A stretch of 64,000 nucleotides of DNA from Actinoplanes ianthinogenes (GCF_018324205.1 NZ_AP023356.1:4295501-4359500); one strand, 5' to 3'. Shown: positions 50,310 through 60,560, counted from the stretch's first letter. Translations and numbers: made by a program. Notes: generated by a model from the sequence alone, not told the origin.

Positions 50310-52142
50310 TCAGGCGCAGCCGCAGGCGACGAGCTTGGCCACCACCTTGTCCAGCGCGGACTTCGCCGCGCCGGCGTCCGAGGTGGCGCTCGCCATCAGG
50401 GCGAAAGCCAGCACCCGCCCGTCCTTGGTGACCAGCACCCCGGCCAGCGTGTTCACCCCGCTCAGCGTGCCGGTCTTGGCCCGGACGACGCCCTGCGCCG
50501 TGCGGTTCGGGCTGGGCGTGACGAATCGGGTCCGCAGGGTGCCGGACCAGCCGGCCACCGGCAGCCCGTCGAACATCGCGGAGAGCTCCGGTTTCAGGCC
50601 GCTGGCCGCCAGGGACAGGGTCTGCACCAGCAGCGCCGGGCTGATGCCGTCGAACCGGGACAGGCCGCTGGCGTCGTAAAGATCCGCCTCGTCGCCGTTG
50701 AGCCCCAGATCGCGCAGCTTCTGGACCATCGCGTCCGCGGTGCCGTCGAAGCTCGCCTCGACGCCGGCCGCCAGCGCCACCTGCCGGCCCACCGCCTCGG
50801 CCAGGGTGTTGTCGCTCTGCTGCAGCATCCAGTCGAGGATCTGCACCAGCGGTGGCGACTCCACCTTGCCCAGCTCCTGGCCCGGGGTCAGGCCGGCGGC
50901 CGGCGCGGACGCGGCCGCGGACGCATCCTGTGCGGCCGGCGCCTTGCCCTTGGCGACCTGCTCCGACGGGACGTCCAGCAGGTTCGCGAAGGCCCGCCCG
51001 GCAGCCAGCGCCGGATCGGAGAACCGCGGGTCGCCACCGTGCTCGTTGTGCACCGGCGTGATCCGCCCGGCGTTGGTCATCAGCGCCTGGATCCGGGCCA
51101 CCTGCCCGAGCGGCGAGATGTCCTCCGAGTCCCAGCCCTTCGCCGTCTCCGGCCCGGTGAACAGCGAGATGTCCACCGTCACCCTGGTGATCGGGGTACT
51201 GCCCATCGCCTTTTTCACCTGCGCGGCCAGCTTGTCCAGCCGGGCCGCGCCGGGGAACTGCCCCTTGGCGTTGATCGCCAGGGTCGGGTCGCCACCCCCG
51301 ATGATCACCACTTCGCCCGGTTTCCGGCCGGCCACCACCCGGGTGGCCAGCCGGTAGGCCGGGCCGCGGGCGGCCAGCGCGGTCACCGCGGTGAGCAGCT
51401 TGGTGGTCGACGCCGGGGTGGTCGGCACCTCGGCCAGGCGGGAGTAGAGCAGCTCCTGGGAGGCGACGTCGACCACCGAGGCGTGCACCTTGTCGCCCAG
51501 CGCCGACGCGCCGATCAGCGGGTCGAGGGCCTCCTTGACCGCGGCGGCGCTCGGCGGCCGGCCCTGCGCGGCGGCGGCCGCCAGCACCGGGGTCGGTGTC
51601 GGGTCCGGGGTGATCGGAGCATGGGTGGGCGCCGCGGACTCCTCGCCGAGCCAGCCGGCGATCGGGCCGGGCCGCGCCACCAGGCCCACCACCAGGACCG
51701 CGAACACGACCACCACGGCGAGGACGAGGGTGGCGGCCTTCGTACTGGAGAAGAAGCTGGAGATCGGGCCGGGAGCGGCGTCGTCACCGTCCTCGATCTG
51801 CTCGGCGGCCACGGTTTCCGGCGCCGCGGCGGGCCGGGCCGGGCTGACCGGCGCCGGCGCCGCCGGGCGCGCGGTGTTCAACGGGACAGAGGCTTTTCCG
51901 TACGCCGAGGAGTCGCTCGCGGGCTGGGGCGTGGGCTGGGGCGGCTGCGGAGCGCTGGGCGGATAGCCACCGACCGACGGGATCTGCACGGTCGGCTGCT
52001 GATCCTGCGGAACCCCGGGCCGACCAGGGCCGCCGGGTGGCACACTGGCCCAGCCGGGCTGCCGATTACCGGCATCCGGGCGGTTTGACCCGTCCGACAC
52101 GCCGTCACCGCCCGGACCGTTCTGTGAATCTTGCCTCGTCAC
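50310..52142 (-). CDS. dacB: D-alanyl-D-alanine carboxypeptidase, PBP4/S13 family
   Basis: A 610-residue class C penicillin-binding protein: Pro/Gln-rich cytoplasmic N-terminus of about 130 residues, one membrane helix (about 140-165), then the S13 domain with SxxK in ASTTKLL (near 247), SxN in QQSDNTLAEA (near 442) and KTG in RAKTGTLSG (near 555). It trims or cuts cell-wall cross-bridges outside the membrane. GTG 52142 is chosen because a GAGGAGGGG site precedes it; ATG 52190 is an alternative. The long upstream open frame is a shadow of ppa. Divergent from ppa. Confidence 0.92.
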   Translation of the reverse strand: MTRQDSQNGPGGDGVSDGSNRPDAGNRQPGWASVPPGGPGRPGVPQDQQPTVQIPSVGGYPPSAPQPPQPTPQPASDSSAYGKASVPLNTARPAAPAPVSPARPAAAPETVAAEQIEDGDDAAPGPISSFFSSTKAATLVLAVVVVFAVLVVGLVARPGPIAGWLGEESAAPTHAPITPDPTPTPVLAAAAAQGRPPSAAAVKEALDPLIGASALGDKVHASVVDVASQELLYSRLAEVPTTPASTTKLLTAVTALAARGPAYRLATRVVAGRKPGEVVIIGGGDPTLAINAKGQFPGAARLDKLAAQVKKAMGSTPITRVTVDISLFTGPETAKGWDSEDISPLGQVARIQALMTNAGRITPVHNEHGGDPRFSDPALAAGRAFANLLDVPSEQVAKGKAPAAQDASAAASAPAAGLTPGQELGKVESPPLVQILDWMLQQSDNTLAEAVGRQVALAAGVEASFDGTADAMVQKLRDLGLNGDEADLYDASGLSRFDGISPALLVQTLSLAASGLKPELSAMFDGLPVAGWSGTLRTRFVTPSPNRTAQGVVRAKTGTLSGVNTLAGVLVTKDGRVLAFALMASATSDAGAAKSALDKVVAKLVACGCA

Positions 52143-52298
52143 ACGCCCCTCCTCGCCCGTGGCGTCAGACTTAGGGGAGACTAGCGACATCCGGCACACC
52201 GTTGCGCGCGGATCCTGCGGGCCCGTTTCCATTCCCCCCGCTTCCCCGCCCGGCGGACCCGGCCTATTCAAGCGGGCAAGCAAAAGGGGAGCGAAATA

Positions 52299-52799
52299 AT
52301 GGATTTCGACGTTCTGGTTGAGATCCCCAAGGGGCAGCGCAACAAGTACGAGGTGGACCACAAGACCGGGCGAATCCGCCTGGACCGGACCCTCTTCACC
52401 GCGACACAGTATCCCGCCGACTACGGCTACATCGAGGGCACCCTGGGCCAGGACGGCGACCCGCTGGACGCCCTGGTACTGATCCAGGAGCCGACCTTCC
52501 CCGGCTGCCTGGTCCGGGCCCGCGCCATCGGCATGTACCGGATGACCGACGAGAAGGGCCGCGACGACAAGGTCCTCTGCGTGCCCTACGAGGACCCGCG
52601 CCAGGAGCACCTGCGGGACATCCACCACCTGGGCGAGTTCGACCGGATGGAGATCCAGCACTTCTTCACGGTCTACAAGGACCTGGAGCCGGGCAAGTCG
52701 GTCGAGGGCGCGACCTGGGTCGGCCGGGTCGAGGCCGAGGCCGAGATCAAGGCGTCCTTCGCCCGGGCCCAGGCCGCCGAGGCCGAGGGAGAGCACTGA
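52299..52799 (+). CDS. ppa: Inorganic pyrophosphatase
   Basis: A 166-residue soluble family I pyrophosphatase. Signature residues: KYEVDHKTGRIRLDR, PADYGYIEGTLGQDGDPLDALV (metal-binding Asp residues) and HFFTVYKDLEPGK. GGGGAG stands before ATG 52299. It removes PPi from biosynthesis. Divergent from dacB with about 150 bases between, and convergent with eccD across a strong hairpin. Confidence 0.96.
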   Translation: MDFDVLVEIPKGQRNKYEVDHKTGRIRLDRTLFTATQYPADYGYIEGTLGQDGDPLDALVLIQEPTFPGCLVRARAIGMYRMTDEKGRDDKVLCVPYEDPRQEHLRDIHHLGEFDRMEIQHFFTVYKDLEPGKSVEGATWVGRVEAEAEIKASFARAQAAEAEGEH

Positions 52800-52824
52800 C
52801 CGCTCGCTTCCCACGCACCGCTGA

Positions 52825-52864
52825 CGACCGCACCTGCGGGGCTCCGGCCCCGCAGGTGCGGTCG
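52825..52864. terminator. Bidirectional 18-bp hairpin between ppa and eccD
   Basis: A perfect 18-bp stem (52825-52842 with 52847-52864) and 4-base loop, lying between the stop codons of the convergent ppa and eccD genes. No T tract. Confidence 0.9.
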
Positions 52865-52872
52865 TATGGCAC

Positions 52873-54183
52873 TCAGAACGCGATGCCGCTGACCGCTCGG
52901 TAGAGCCCGGCCACCGCGCAGGCGACCGGGATGACCGAGACGGTGGCCAGCACGTCCAGCACGTCGGCGGCCCGGGCCGGCCCTCGCGACGGCGGGCGGG
53001 CCGGCACGGCCACCGCGGCCAGGGCGAGCAGCACGCACCCGGCCGCGGCCCCGGGCAGCGCCCGCGGGCCGGCCGCGCCGAGCAGGTCCACGCCGAGCGC
53101 CACCGCGGCGGCCAGCCCGCCCGCGAGCAGCGGCAGCCGCTGCCGCCGGGCCCGGAACAGCCGGGCGCGCAGCAGCACCGCGAGCGCGCCGGCCCCGAGC
53201 AGGATCCGGGCCGCGAGGGTGTCCATCCGGGCCAGTGCCACGGCGGCACCGGCCACCAGCACCGCGTGCCCGAACAGCAAACCGGTCAGCAGCTCGTCGG
53301 TCCGGTCCAGCGCGGCCAGCACCGCGGCCCGGTCCGGCCGGCGCCGGATCGCCTCCAGCGCCGCGCCCTCCGGGCCACCGGCCGGCGGTCTCGGCAGCCG
53401 GCCCAGGTGGATGGCGAGCGCCGGGAGCACCGGCAGCCCGCAGACCAGCACCGCGAGCAGGACGGCCGGACCGATGAACACGGCCGCCGCGCCGAGCGTC
53501 CCGACCGTCGCGCCGGCGACGAACAGCCTGGTGCCCACGGCTGCCCCGGCCCCGCTGGCGGCCGCCGCGAGCAGCAGCGCCACCGAGCCGGTCAGCAGCG
53601 CGCCACCCGGATCGGCCGGACCGGCCAGCAGCGCGCCGCCGGCGAACGCGTAGGGCATCGCGTAACCGCCGAACAGCACCGCGGCCGGGCCCGCGCCGAA
53701 CGCCCGGGACGCCGCCGTGGCAGCCAGCACCAGCAGGACGGCCAGGCCGAGCCCGGTCCCGCCGTCGGCGGCACGGCACACGGCGGCCAGACCCGCGGTG
53801 AGCAGCACACCGGCCACGACCAGGGCGGTGTTGCGGGTGGCCGCCGGGCTCCAGATCCCGCCGCGCCGCCGGGCGCCGTCGGCCACCGCCTCGACCACGT
53901 CGTCGTACTCCAGCTCGGGCCACTCCTCGTGCGCCGGGCGCAGGTGCAGCACCTCGCCGTCGCGCACCCCTTGCGGGTGCAGTCCCCGGCCGACCTCCAG
54001 GGTGTCGCCGCCGGACCGCCGCAGCACCCAGCCGCCGTGCTGCTCGCCCGCGTCGGCGAGGTCCTCGCCGGCGTGCTGGAGCACCTCGGGCAGCAGCTCG
54101 GCCAGCGGCACGTGCTCGGGCAGCGTCACGTCCACCCGGCGTCGCGGCGCGCTGATGGTGACACGGGCCAGACCGGTATCCAC
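52873..54183 (-). CDS. eccD: Type VII secretion membrane protein EccD
   Basis: A 436-residue protein: N-terminal ubiquitin-like domain (about 1-85, ARVTISAPRRRVDVTLPEHVPLAELLPEVL) followed by about eleven membrane segments, the architecture of EccD, the pore-forming core component of ESX systems. It is divergent from eccC with 101 bases between start codons. The N-terminal domain is typical in length. Confidence 0.9.
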   Translation of the reverse strand: MDTGLARVTISAPRRRVDVTLPEHVPLAELLPEVLQHAGEDLADAGEQHGGWVLRRSGGDTLEVGRGLHPQGVRDGEVLHLRPAHEEWPELEYDDVVEAVADGARRRGGIWSPAATRNTALVVAGVLLTAGLAAVCRAADGGTGLGLAVLLVLAATAASRAFGAGPAAVLFGGYAMPYAFAGGALLAGPADPGGALLTGSVALLLAAAASGAGAAVGTRLFVAGATVGTLGAAAVFIGPAVLLAVLVCGLPVLPALAIHLGRLPRPPAGGPEGAALEAIRRRPDRAAVLAALDRTDELLTGLLFGHAVLVAGAAVALARMDTLAARILLGAGALAVLLRARLFRARRQRLPLLAGGLAAAVALGVDLLGAAGPRALPGAAAGCVLLALAAVAVPARPPSRGPARAADVLDVLATVSVIPVACAVAGLYRAVSGIAF

Positions 54184-54284
54184 CAGGCCCCTCTCGGTTG
54201 TCCACAGCAGACGAAGCGGTGCTGCGGGATCGATGAGAATTTATCTAGCATGGGGCCGTCGGGCGACGGAAGGCGGCACGCGAC

Positions 54285-57200
54285 ATGGGCACCGTGGTGA
54301 TCCGGCGGGCCGAGCGGCGCCCAGCGCCCGAGATTCCGGCCGGCGAGCTGCCGGTCGAGGCGCCGCCCGAGGTGCCGGCGCCGGCCGGTGGGCGGTGGCA
54401 GCAGGCGCTGATGGTGCTGCCGATGCTGGGCGGCACCGTGGCCATGGCGATGATGATGGGGCAGGGGCGTGCCGGGGCGTACTCGTACGTGATCGGCGGT
54501 CTGTTCGGCATCTCCTCGATCGCCATGCTGGCCACCTCGTTCGGCGCGGCCACCGGCCCGCGCCGGGCCGAGCTGTCCGCCGCCCGCCGGGCCTACCTGC
54601 GACATCTGGCCGAGTTGCGCCGCCGGGTCCGGGACACCGCGCACCGGCAGCGGATCGGGCTGCTCTATCGGCATCCCGACCCGGCCCGGCTCTGGTCCAC
54701 GGTGGCCAGCCACCGGGTCTGGGAGCGCCGGCCGGACGACCCGGACTTCGGCGTGGTCCGGGTCGGGCTCGGGCCGCAGACCCTGGCCACCCCGCTGCTG
54801 CCGCCGGAGACCCGCCCGCTGCCCGAGCTGGAGCCGGACACCGCCGGAGCGCTGCGCCGCTTCCTGGACGCCTACTCGGTGGTGCCGGATCTGCCGGTGG
54901 CCCTGGCGCTGCGCGGGTTCGCCCGGGTGCACCTGCGCGGCGGCGAGCCGGCCCGGGCACTGGTCCGGGCCGCGCTCGTGCAGCTCGCCGTCTTCCACGC
55001 GCCGGACGACCTGCTGGTCGCGGTCTGCGCCGGGCCGGCGCGGCGGCCCGAGTGGGAGTGGGTGAAGTGGCTGCCGCACGCGCTGCACCCGCGGCGCGGC
55101 GACGCGCTCGGCCCGCTCCGGCTGGTGGCCGGCGACGCCGCCGAGCTGGACCGGCTGCTCGGCGACGTGCTCGGCGGCCGCCCCCGGTTCCTGCCCGGCG
55201 CCGTGCCCGGCCCGGGTCCGCACGTGGTGATCGTCCGGGACGGCGCCGAGCCGCTCCCCGGCGACGACGGCCTGGACGGGGTCACCGTGCTGGACCTGGA
55301 CGCCCCGCCGCCGCGGCTGCTCGACCGGGCCACGCTGGTCATCGAGGTTGACCCGGCCGGTGCGCTGCTGACCACCACGCGTGACGTCGAGGCCGAGGCC
55401 GGCCGGACGGACGGGCTGCCGGTCAGCACCGCCGAGGCGATCGCCCGGCGGCTGACCCCGCTGCGCCTGGCCACGACGGCCGATCCGGACGGGACCCCGG
55501 CGCCGGCCGAGGCCGCCGGCTTCACCGAGCTGCTCGGCATCGGCGACCCGGAAAGCTTCGTCCCGGCCCGGGGCTGGCGGCCGCGGGCACCCCGGGACCG
55601 GCTGCGGGTGCCGATCGGGCGGACCGCCGAGGGGTTGCCGGTCGAGCTCGACCTCAAGGAGCCGGCGCAGGACGGGATGGGCCCGCACGGGCTGCTGATC
55701 GGCGCCACCGGCTCCGGCAAGTCGGAGCTGCTGCGCACCCTGGTCCTGGCGCTGGCCGGCACGCACTCCTCGGAGTCGCTGAACTTCGTACTGATCGACT
55801 TCAAGGGCGGGGCGACGTTCGCCTCGCTGGACCGGTTGCCGCACACCGCGGCGCTGATCACCAACCTCCAGGACGAGCTGCCGCTGGTCGACCGGATGGC
55901 GGACGCGCTGGACGGCGAGCTGATCCGGCGGCAGGAGCTGCTGCGCAGGGCGGGCAACTACGCCGGGCTGCCGGACTACGAGCGGGCCCGGGAGGCGGGC
56001 GCGGCGCTGCCGCCGCTGCCGTCGCTCTTCGTGGTCTGCGACGAGTTCGCCGAGATGCTCCAGCAGAAACCCGAGTTCATCGACCTGTTCCTCCAGATCG
56101 GGCGGCTCGGGCGGTCGCTCGGCGTGCACCTGCTGCTGGCCAGTCAGCGCCTGGAGGAGGGACGGCTGCGCGGGCTGGACACCCATCTGTCGTACCGGAT
56201 CGGGTTGAAGACGTTCAGCGGGATGGAGTCGCGGGCGGTGCTCGGGGTGCCGGACGCGGCCGAGCTGCCGAGCGCGCCCGGGCACGCCTATCTGAAGTCC
56301 GGCGCCGGGCCGCTGGTCCGGTTCCGCGCGTCGTACGTCTCGGGCCCGCTGCACCGGGCCGGAGTCTCGCCCGGGGAGGTGCCGGGGCGGGTGGCGCCGT
56401 ACACCACCCGGGCCGTGGCGGCGCCCGCCCCGGTCGCCCTGCCGGAGCCCTCGCCGGACGATCCGACCCTGCTCAGCGTGCTGGTCGACCGGCTGGCCGG
56501 GCAGGGCCCGCCGGCCCACCAGGTCTGGCTGCCGCCGCTGGACGCCGCCGCCACCCTGGACGACCTGCTCGGCCCGCCCGCACTGCTCGCCGAGCGCGGG
56601 CTGAGCTGCGCCAACCCGGCGCTGCACGGTGCATTGCAGGTGCCGGTCGCGCTGGTGGACAAGCCGCGAGAGCAGCTCCGGGACGTGTTGTGGCTGCACC
56701 TGGGCGGGGCGGCCGGGCACGTGGCGGTGATCGGCGGCACCCTCAGCGGCAAGTCGGCGGCGCTGCGGGCGCTGATCTGCGGGCTGGCGCTGACCCACAC
56801 GCCGGCCGAGGCGCAGGTGTACTGCCTGGACTTCGGGGGCGGGTCGCTGGGCGGGCTGCGGGAGCTGCCGCACGTCGGTGGCGTGTTCGGGCGGCTGGAG
56901 GCGGAGGGCGTCCGCCGGACCGTGGGCGAGCTGGCGACCCTGCTCGCCGAGCGGGAACGAGCCGGCGAACGGCAGGCCGGCGCCGACGTCTTCCTGGTGG
57001 TCGACGGCTGGGCCACGGTACGCACCGACTTCGAGGAGCTGGAGCCGGTGCTCACCGACCTGGCCACCCGCGGCCTCTCGTACGGCATCCACCTGGTGGC
57101 CGCCGCCTCCCGCTGGATGGACTTCCGGCCGGCGGTCCGGGACCTGTTCGGGTCCCGGGTGGAGTTGCGGCTGGGCGACCCGGCGGACTCGTCTGTCGGC

Positions 57201-58154
57201 CGCCGGGCAGCCGCCGCGGTCCCGGAACGCCAGCCCGGACGCGGGGTGACCGAGGATCCGGCGGCGCCGGGCCGGTTCCTGCACCTGCTCACCGCGCGCC
57301 CCGAGGTCCGCTCATTGGGCGACACCGCCGGGCTGGTCAAGGCGGTGGCCACGGCCTGGTCCGGGCCGGTCGCGCCGCGCGTACGGCTGCTGCCGCCGAT
57401 CGTGCCGTGGGCCGAGATCGCCGGTGCCGGAGAGGGGTTGCGCCTGCCGATCGGCATCGCCGAGGCGGACCTGCGGCCGGTGACCGTCGACTTCGCCACC
57501 GACCCGCACTTCCTGCTGCTCGGCGACGCCGAGTGCGGCAAGTCGTCGTTCCTGCGCGCCCTCGCGATGTCGGTGACCGGGCGGTTCGCCCCGGAGCAGG
57601 CCCGGATCATCCTGGTCGACTACCGGCGCAGCCTGGTGGACCTGCCGGAGACCGAGCACCGGATCGGCTACGGCATGCAGACCCAGCCCACCCTGGACCT
57701 GCTCCAGTCGGTCGCCGGGTACATGCGCAACCGCCTGCCCGGCCCGGACGTCACCGCGAAACAGCTGCGCGAGCGCTCCTGGTGGACCGGGCCGGAGCTG
57801 TTCGTCCTGGTCGACGACTACGACCTGGTGGTGGCCGGGCCGGTCAACCCGCTGACCCCGCTGCTCGAGTTCCTGCCGCAGGCCCGGGACATCGGCCTGC
57901 ACCTGGTGCTCACCCGGCGGGCCGGCGGCGCGGGCCGGGCCCTCTACGAGCCGGTGCTCCAGCGGCTCCGGGAACTCTCCGCGCCGGCTCTGGTGATGTC
58001 CGGTCCACCCGAGGAGGGCGCGCTGATCGGGACCGTCCGGCCGGAGACGATGCCACCGGGGCGTGGTCGCCTGATCACTCGTCGTGATGGAATTCGGCTG
58101 ATTCAGCTGGGCTTCCCGGAATCCGGGCCGATGACAGACTCCGCGTGCGATTAG
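54285..58154 (+). CDS. eccC: Type VII secretion ATPase EccC
   Basis: A 1289-residue motor, fusing the EccCa and EccCb parts. Two membrane helices (about 40-85), then three FtsK/SpoIIIE-type ATPase domains with Walker A motifs GATGSGKSELL (near 472), GGTLSGKSAAL (near 815) and GDAECGKSSFL (near 1079). Domain 1 has a full Walker B (LFVVCDEFAEML near 580); domains 2 and 3 have VVDGW and LVDDYD, so only the first looks fully catalytic, as in known EccC. GGAAGG precedes ATG 54285. It recognises WXG100-type substrates, none of which is in the window. Confidence 0.94.
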   Translation: MGTVVIRRAERRPAPEIPAGELPVEAPPEVPAPAGGRWQQALMVLPMLGGTVAMAMMMGQGRAGAYSYVIGGLFGISSIAMLATSFGAATGPRRAELSAARRAYLRHLAELRRRVRDTAHRQRIGLLYRHPDPARLWSTVASHRVWERRPDDPDFGVVRVGLGPQTLATPLLPPETRPLPELEPDTAGALRRFLDAYSVVPDLPVALALRGFARVHLRGGEPARALVRAALVQLAVFHAPDDLLVAVCAGPARRPEWEWVKWLPHALHPRRGDALGPLRLVAGDAAELDRLLGDVLGGRPRFLPGAVPGPGPHVVIVRDGAEPLPGDDGLDGVTVLDLDAPPPRLLDRATLVIEVDPAGALLTTTRDVEAEAGRTDGLPVSTAEAIARRLTPLRLATTADPDGTPAPAEAAGFTELLGIGDPESFVPARGWRPRAPRDRLRVPIGRTAEGLPVELDLKEPAQDGMGPHGLLIGATGSGKSELLRTLVLALAGTHSSESLNFVLIDFKGGATFASLDRLPHTAALITNLQDELPLVDRMADALDGELIRRQELLRRAGNYAGLPDYERAREAGAALPPLPSLFVVCDEFAEMLQQKPEFIDLFLQIGRLGRSLGVHLLLASQRLEEGRLRGLDTHLSYRIGLKTFSGMESRAVLGVPDAAELPSAPGHAYLKSGAGPLVRFRASYVSGPLHRAGVSPGEVPGRVAPYTTRAVAAPAPVALPEPSPDDPTLLSVLVDRLAGQGPPAHQVWLPPLDAAATLDDLLGPPALLAERGLSCANPALHGALQVPVALVDKPREQLRDVLWLHLGGAAGHVAVIGGTLSGKSAALRALICGLALTHTPAEAQVYCLDFGGGSLGGLRELPHVGGVFGRLEAEGVRRTVGELATLLAERERAGERQAGADVFLVVDGWATVRTDFEELEPVLTDLATRGLSYGIHLVAAASRWMDFRPAVRDLFGSRVELRLGDPADSSVGRRAAAAVPERQPGRGVTEDPAAPGRFLHLLTARPEVRSLGDTAGLVKAVATAWSGPVAPRVRLLPPIVPWAEIAGAGEGLRLPIGIAEADLRPVTVDFATDPHFLLLGDAECGKSSFLRALAMSVTGRFAPEQARIILVDYRRSLVDLPETEHRIGYGMQTQPTLDLLQSVAGYMRNRLPGPDVTAKQLRERSWWTGPELFVLVDDYDLVVAGPVNPLTPLLEFLPQARDIGLHLVLTRRAGGAGRALYEPVLQRLRELSAPALVMSGPPEEGALIGTVRPETMPPGRGRLITRRDGIRLIQLGFPESGPMTDSACD

Positions 58155-58239
58155 GCACCGAGGACCGCAGCGACACGCCGCGGTTTCGGAGTAATCTCCC
58201 CCCATCGACTGACCATCATCAGAATGGCGACGCCGTCCC

Positions 58240-59553
58240 GTGACCAGAGTGAGCGCAACCTTCCGGCCCTACCGGCCGTGGTGTCGTGCACGCCGACTGG
58301 GGGCAGCGGTGCTGGCCGGCGTCCTCGCGCTGGCGCCGGCCGCCGGCCCGGCGCTGGCCGAGCCCGGCGTGACCGACGAGATGTTCGAGCCGATCACCGA
58401 CCCCGCCGCCGGGGCGGACACGGTCCGCGCCGACGAGTGGCAGTTGCAGACCCTCGACCTGGCCGACGCGTGGACCTATGCGGACGGCAGCGGGATCACC
58501 GTCGCGGTGATCGACTCCGGGGTCGACGCGCGCCACCCCGACCTGGCCGGCCAGGTGCTGCCCGGGCTGGACCTGGTGGACAGCAAGGGCCACGGCGACA
58601 CCGACGCGGTCGGCCACGGCACCACGGTGTCCGGGATCATCGCCGGCCGCGGTGACGACAGCATCGGCGTGGTGGGCATCGCGCCGAAAGCCAAGATCCT
58701 CCCGGTCCGGGTGCTGGACGCGGACAATCGTTACGACGACGCCCTGATCGTGGCGAAAGGGTTGCGCTGGGCCGTCGACCACGGCGCCCGAGTGGTCAAC
58801 CTCTCACTCGGCGGCAGCGCGAACAGCCCGGCTCTGGCCGCCGCCCTGGACTACGCGTTCGCCAAGGACGTCGTGGTGGTCGCCTGCACCGGCAACGTCA
58901 GCGCGTCCTCCAGCGCCCGCGGGGTGTGGTACCCGGCTCGTGAGCCCGGCGTGCTCGCGGTCGCCGGCGTGGAGCGCAACGGCACCGACCTCTGGACCGG
59001 CTCGATCACCGGCAAGGAAACCGTGATCACCGCGCCCGCCACCGAGCTGGTCGGCGCGAAACCGGGCGGCTACTGGCGAGTGCAGGGCACCAGCTTCGCC
59101 GCCCCGATGGTCTCCGGCACCGCCGCGCTGATCCGCTCCCGCTGGCCGGACATGCCGGCCGGCGAGGTGGTCAACCGGATCATCAAGACCGCCAAGGACC
59201 GCGGCGCACCCGGCCGTGACGACGTCTTCGGCTTCGGCCTGATCGACCCGACCGGCGCGCTCACCGCCGACGTGCCCGCCGTGACCACCAATCCGCTGGA
59301 CACCACCCCGCCGCCCGGCGTGGCCCGGTTCGGCAGCGCGCCGGCCTCGGGCGAGGCCCAGTCCGCCCCGAGCGACGCCGCCCAGCGCCCGGACACCGCC
59401 GATCCCGGCACCAACGCCGGTGGCTGGGCCGCGCCCGCCACCGCCGAGCCGCCCGGCCCGCATCGCGGCCGTTGGATCGCCATCGCCCTGTTCGCGCTCT
59501 CGTTGCTGGCCGGCGCCTTCACCATCCGCCGCTTCGCCAACACCGCCGGCTGA
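58240..59553 (+). CDS. mycP: Mycosin, type VII secretion-associated subtilase
   Basis: A 437-residue S8 serine protease with signal peptide (about 1-41), catalytic Asp in VIDSGVDARHPD (near 90), His in GHGTTVSGIIAG (near 125) and Ser in GTSFAAPMVSGTAAL (near 282), an Ala/Pro linker, and a C-terminal membrane helix (RWIAIALFALSLLAGAFTI). Mycosins stabilise ESX complexes and can cut secreted substrates. The start is GTG 58240, 85 bases after eccC, with no strong ribosome site. Confidence 0.93.
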   Translation: MTRVSATFRPYRPWCRARRLGAAVLAGVLALAPAAGPALAEPGVTDEMFEPITDPAAGADTVRADEWQLQTLDLADAWTYADGSGITVAVIDSGVDARHPDLAGQVLPGLDLVDSKGHGDTDAVGHGTTVSGIIAGRGDDSIGVVGIAPKAKILPVRVLDADNRYDDALIVAKGLRWAVDHGARVVNLSLGGSANSPALAAALDYAFAKDVVVVACTGNVSASSSARGVWYPAREPGVLAVAGVERNGTDLWTGSITGKETVITAPATELVGAKPGGYWRVQGTSFAAPMVSGTAALIRSRWPDMPAGEVVNRIIKTAKDRGAPGRDDVFGFGLIDPTGALTADVPAVTTNPLDTTPPPGVARFGSAPASGEAQSAPSDAAQRPDTADPGTNAGGWAAPATAEPPGPHRGRWIAIALFALSLLAGAFTIRRFANTAG

Positions 59554-59876
59554 CGCAACCCCGCCGCCAGGCCGCTCCGCCATTTTCGTACGCCCAGAGC
59601 CCGCCGGGTCGCCACCTCCAGCACCCATCCCCTCGGCGTGGACGTGACAGTCCTGTCCGCGCACACAACACCACGGTGGACGGGCCGTGGCGGCCCTCTC
59701 TTTACACGCGAACACCACCACCAGACCTAGCCGCACGCCCACTGCGCGCCGCCGCCCCGCCCTGTGCAAAACACGACCACCCGACCCAGCCAAACAGGGG
59801 TCCCAGCTGGGCCTCACAACCCCGTCCAACCCCGAAACACCACTACCCCACGCCCGGCCAGCGACTACGAACGTCA
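59554..59876. other. Gene-free stretch after mycP
   Basis: No gene is supported. Frames here are short, cross the repeats and lack ribosome sites. Confidence 0.5.
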
Positions 59877-60560
59877 GGCTGGCGCTCATGGCCCTATCCC
59901 GGGTGCGGATAGGGCTCCCGTGCCCAGCCGGAACTGTCGGGCTGGCGCTCATAGCCCCATCCCGAACCCCGATAGGGCCGTGAGCACCAGCCACGACCGC
60001 GAGTGGCGGCCGGATCGTGACCAGCAGCTCCGTGGCCTGGCACGCACCCCGTGATCAACCACCTACCCGAACCGGCGGTCGCAACCGGGAAGCGCAGCGG
60101 CGGCCGGAAACACAGCGGACCCCGCGAACTCAGCCCGGCACGGCCTCGCGACCCGGCACCGGGACACCCAGCCGGAAATGTCGGGCTGGCACTCATGGCC
60201 CTATCCCGGGTGCGGATAGGGCTCCCGTGCCCAGCCGGAACCACCGGGCTGGCACTCATAGCCCTATCCCGAGCCTGGATAGGGCCATGAGCACCAGCCG
60301 CGACCGCGACTGGCGGCCGGATCATGACCAGCAACTCCGTGGCCTCGCACGCACCCCGTGACCAACCACCTACCCGAACCGGCGGTCGCAACCGGGAAAC
60401 GCAGCGGCGGCCGGAAACACAGCAGACCCCGCGAACTCAGCCCGGCGGACCGAGACCGGGACCACCGTGCGCTGAGCCGCCAGGCGGCCGGGAGCACAGC
60501 GGACCCCGCGAACTCAGCCCGGCGCGGCCTCGCGGCCCGGCACCGGGACCACCGTGCGCC
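59877..60560. repeat. Second palindromic repeat locus with 307-bp tandem duplication
   Basis: Four palindromic units (starting at 59877, 59940, 60184 and 60247), each opening with GGCTGGCrCTCATrGCCCyATCC and closing with GGATAGGG or its like, are of the same family as the 63-bp array at 16.9-17.4 kb. They lie in two tandem copies of a roughly 307-bp block (59877-60183 and 60184-60490); for example cccgcgaact occurs at 60121 and 60428. A third, partial copy follows at 60505-60560. No gene is seen up to marP at 60659. Confidence 0.85.

Noticed and set aside
54198..54206. Single perfect DnaA box TTGTCCACA between eccD and eccC
   Set aside because: One 9-mer alone can arise by chance in 64 kb; no second box beside it.
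54126..57284. 1052-codon minus-strand frame opposite eccC
   Set aside because: Shadow of eccC; sequence is Arg/Gln/Pro-rich without family features.
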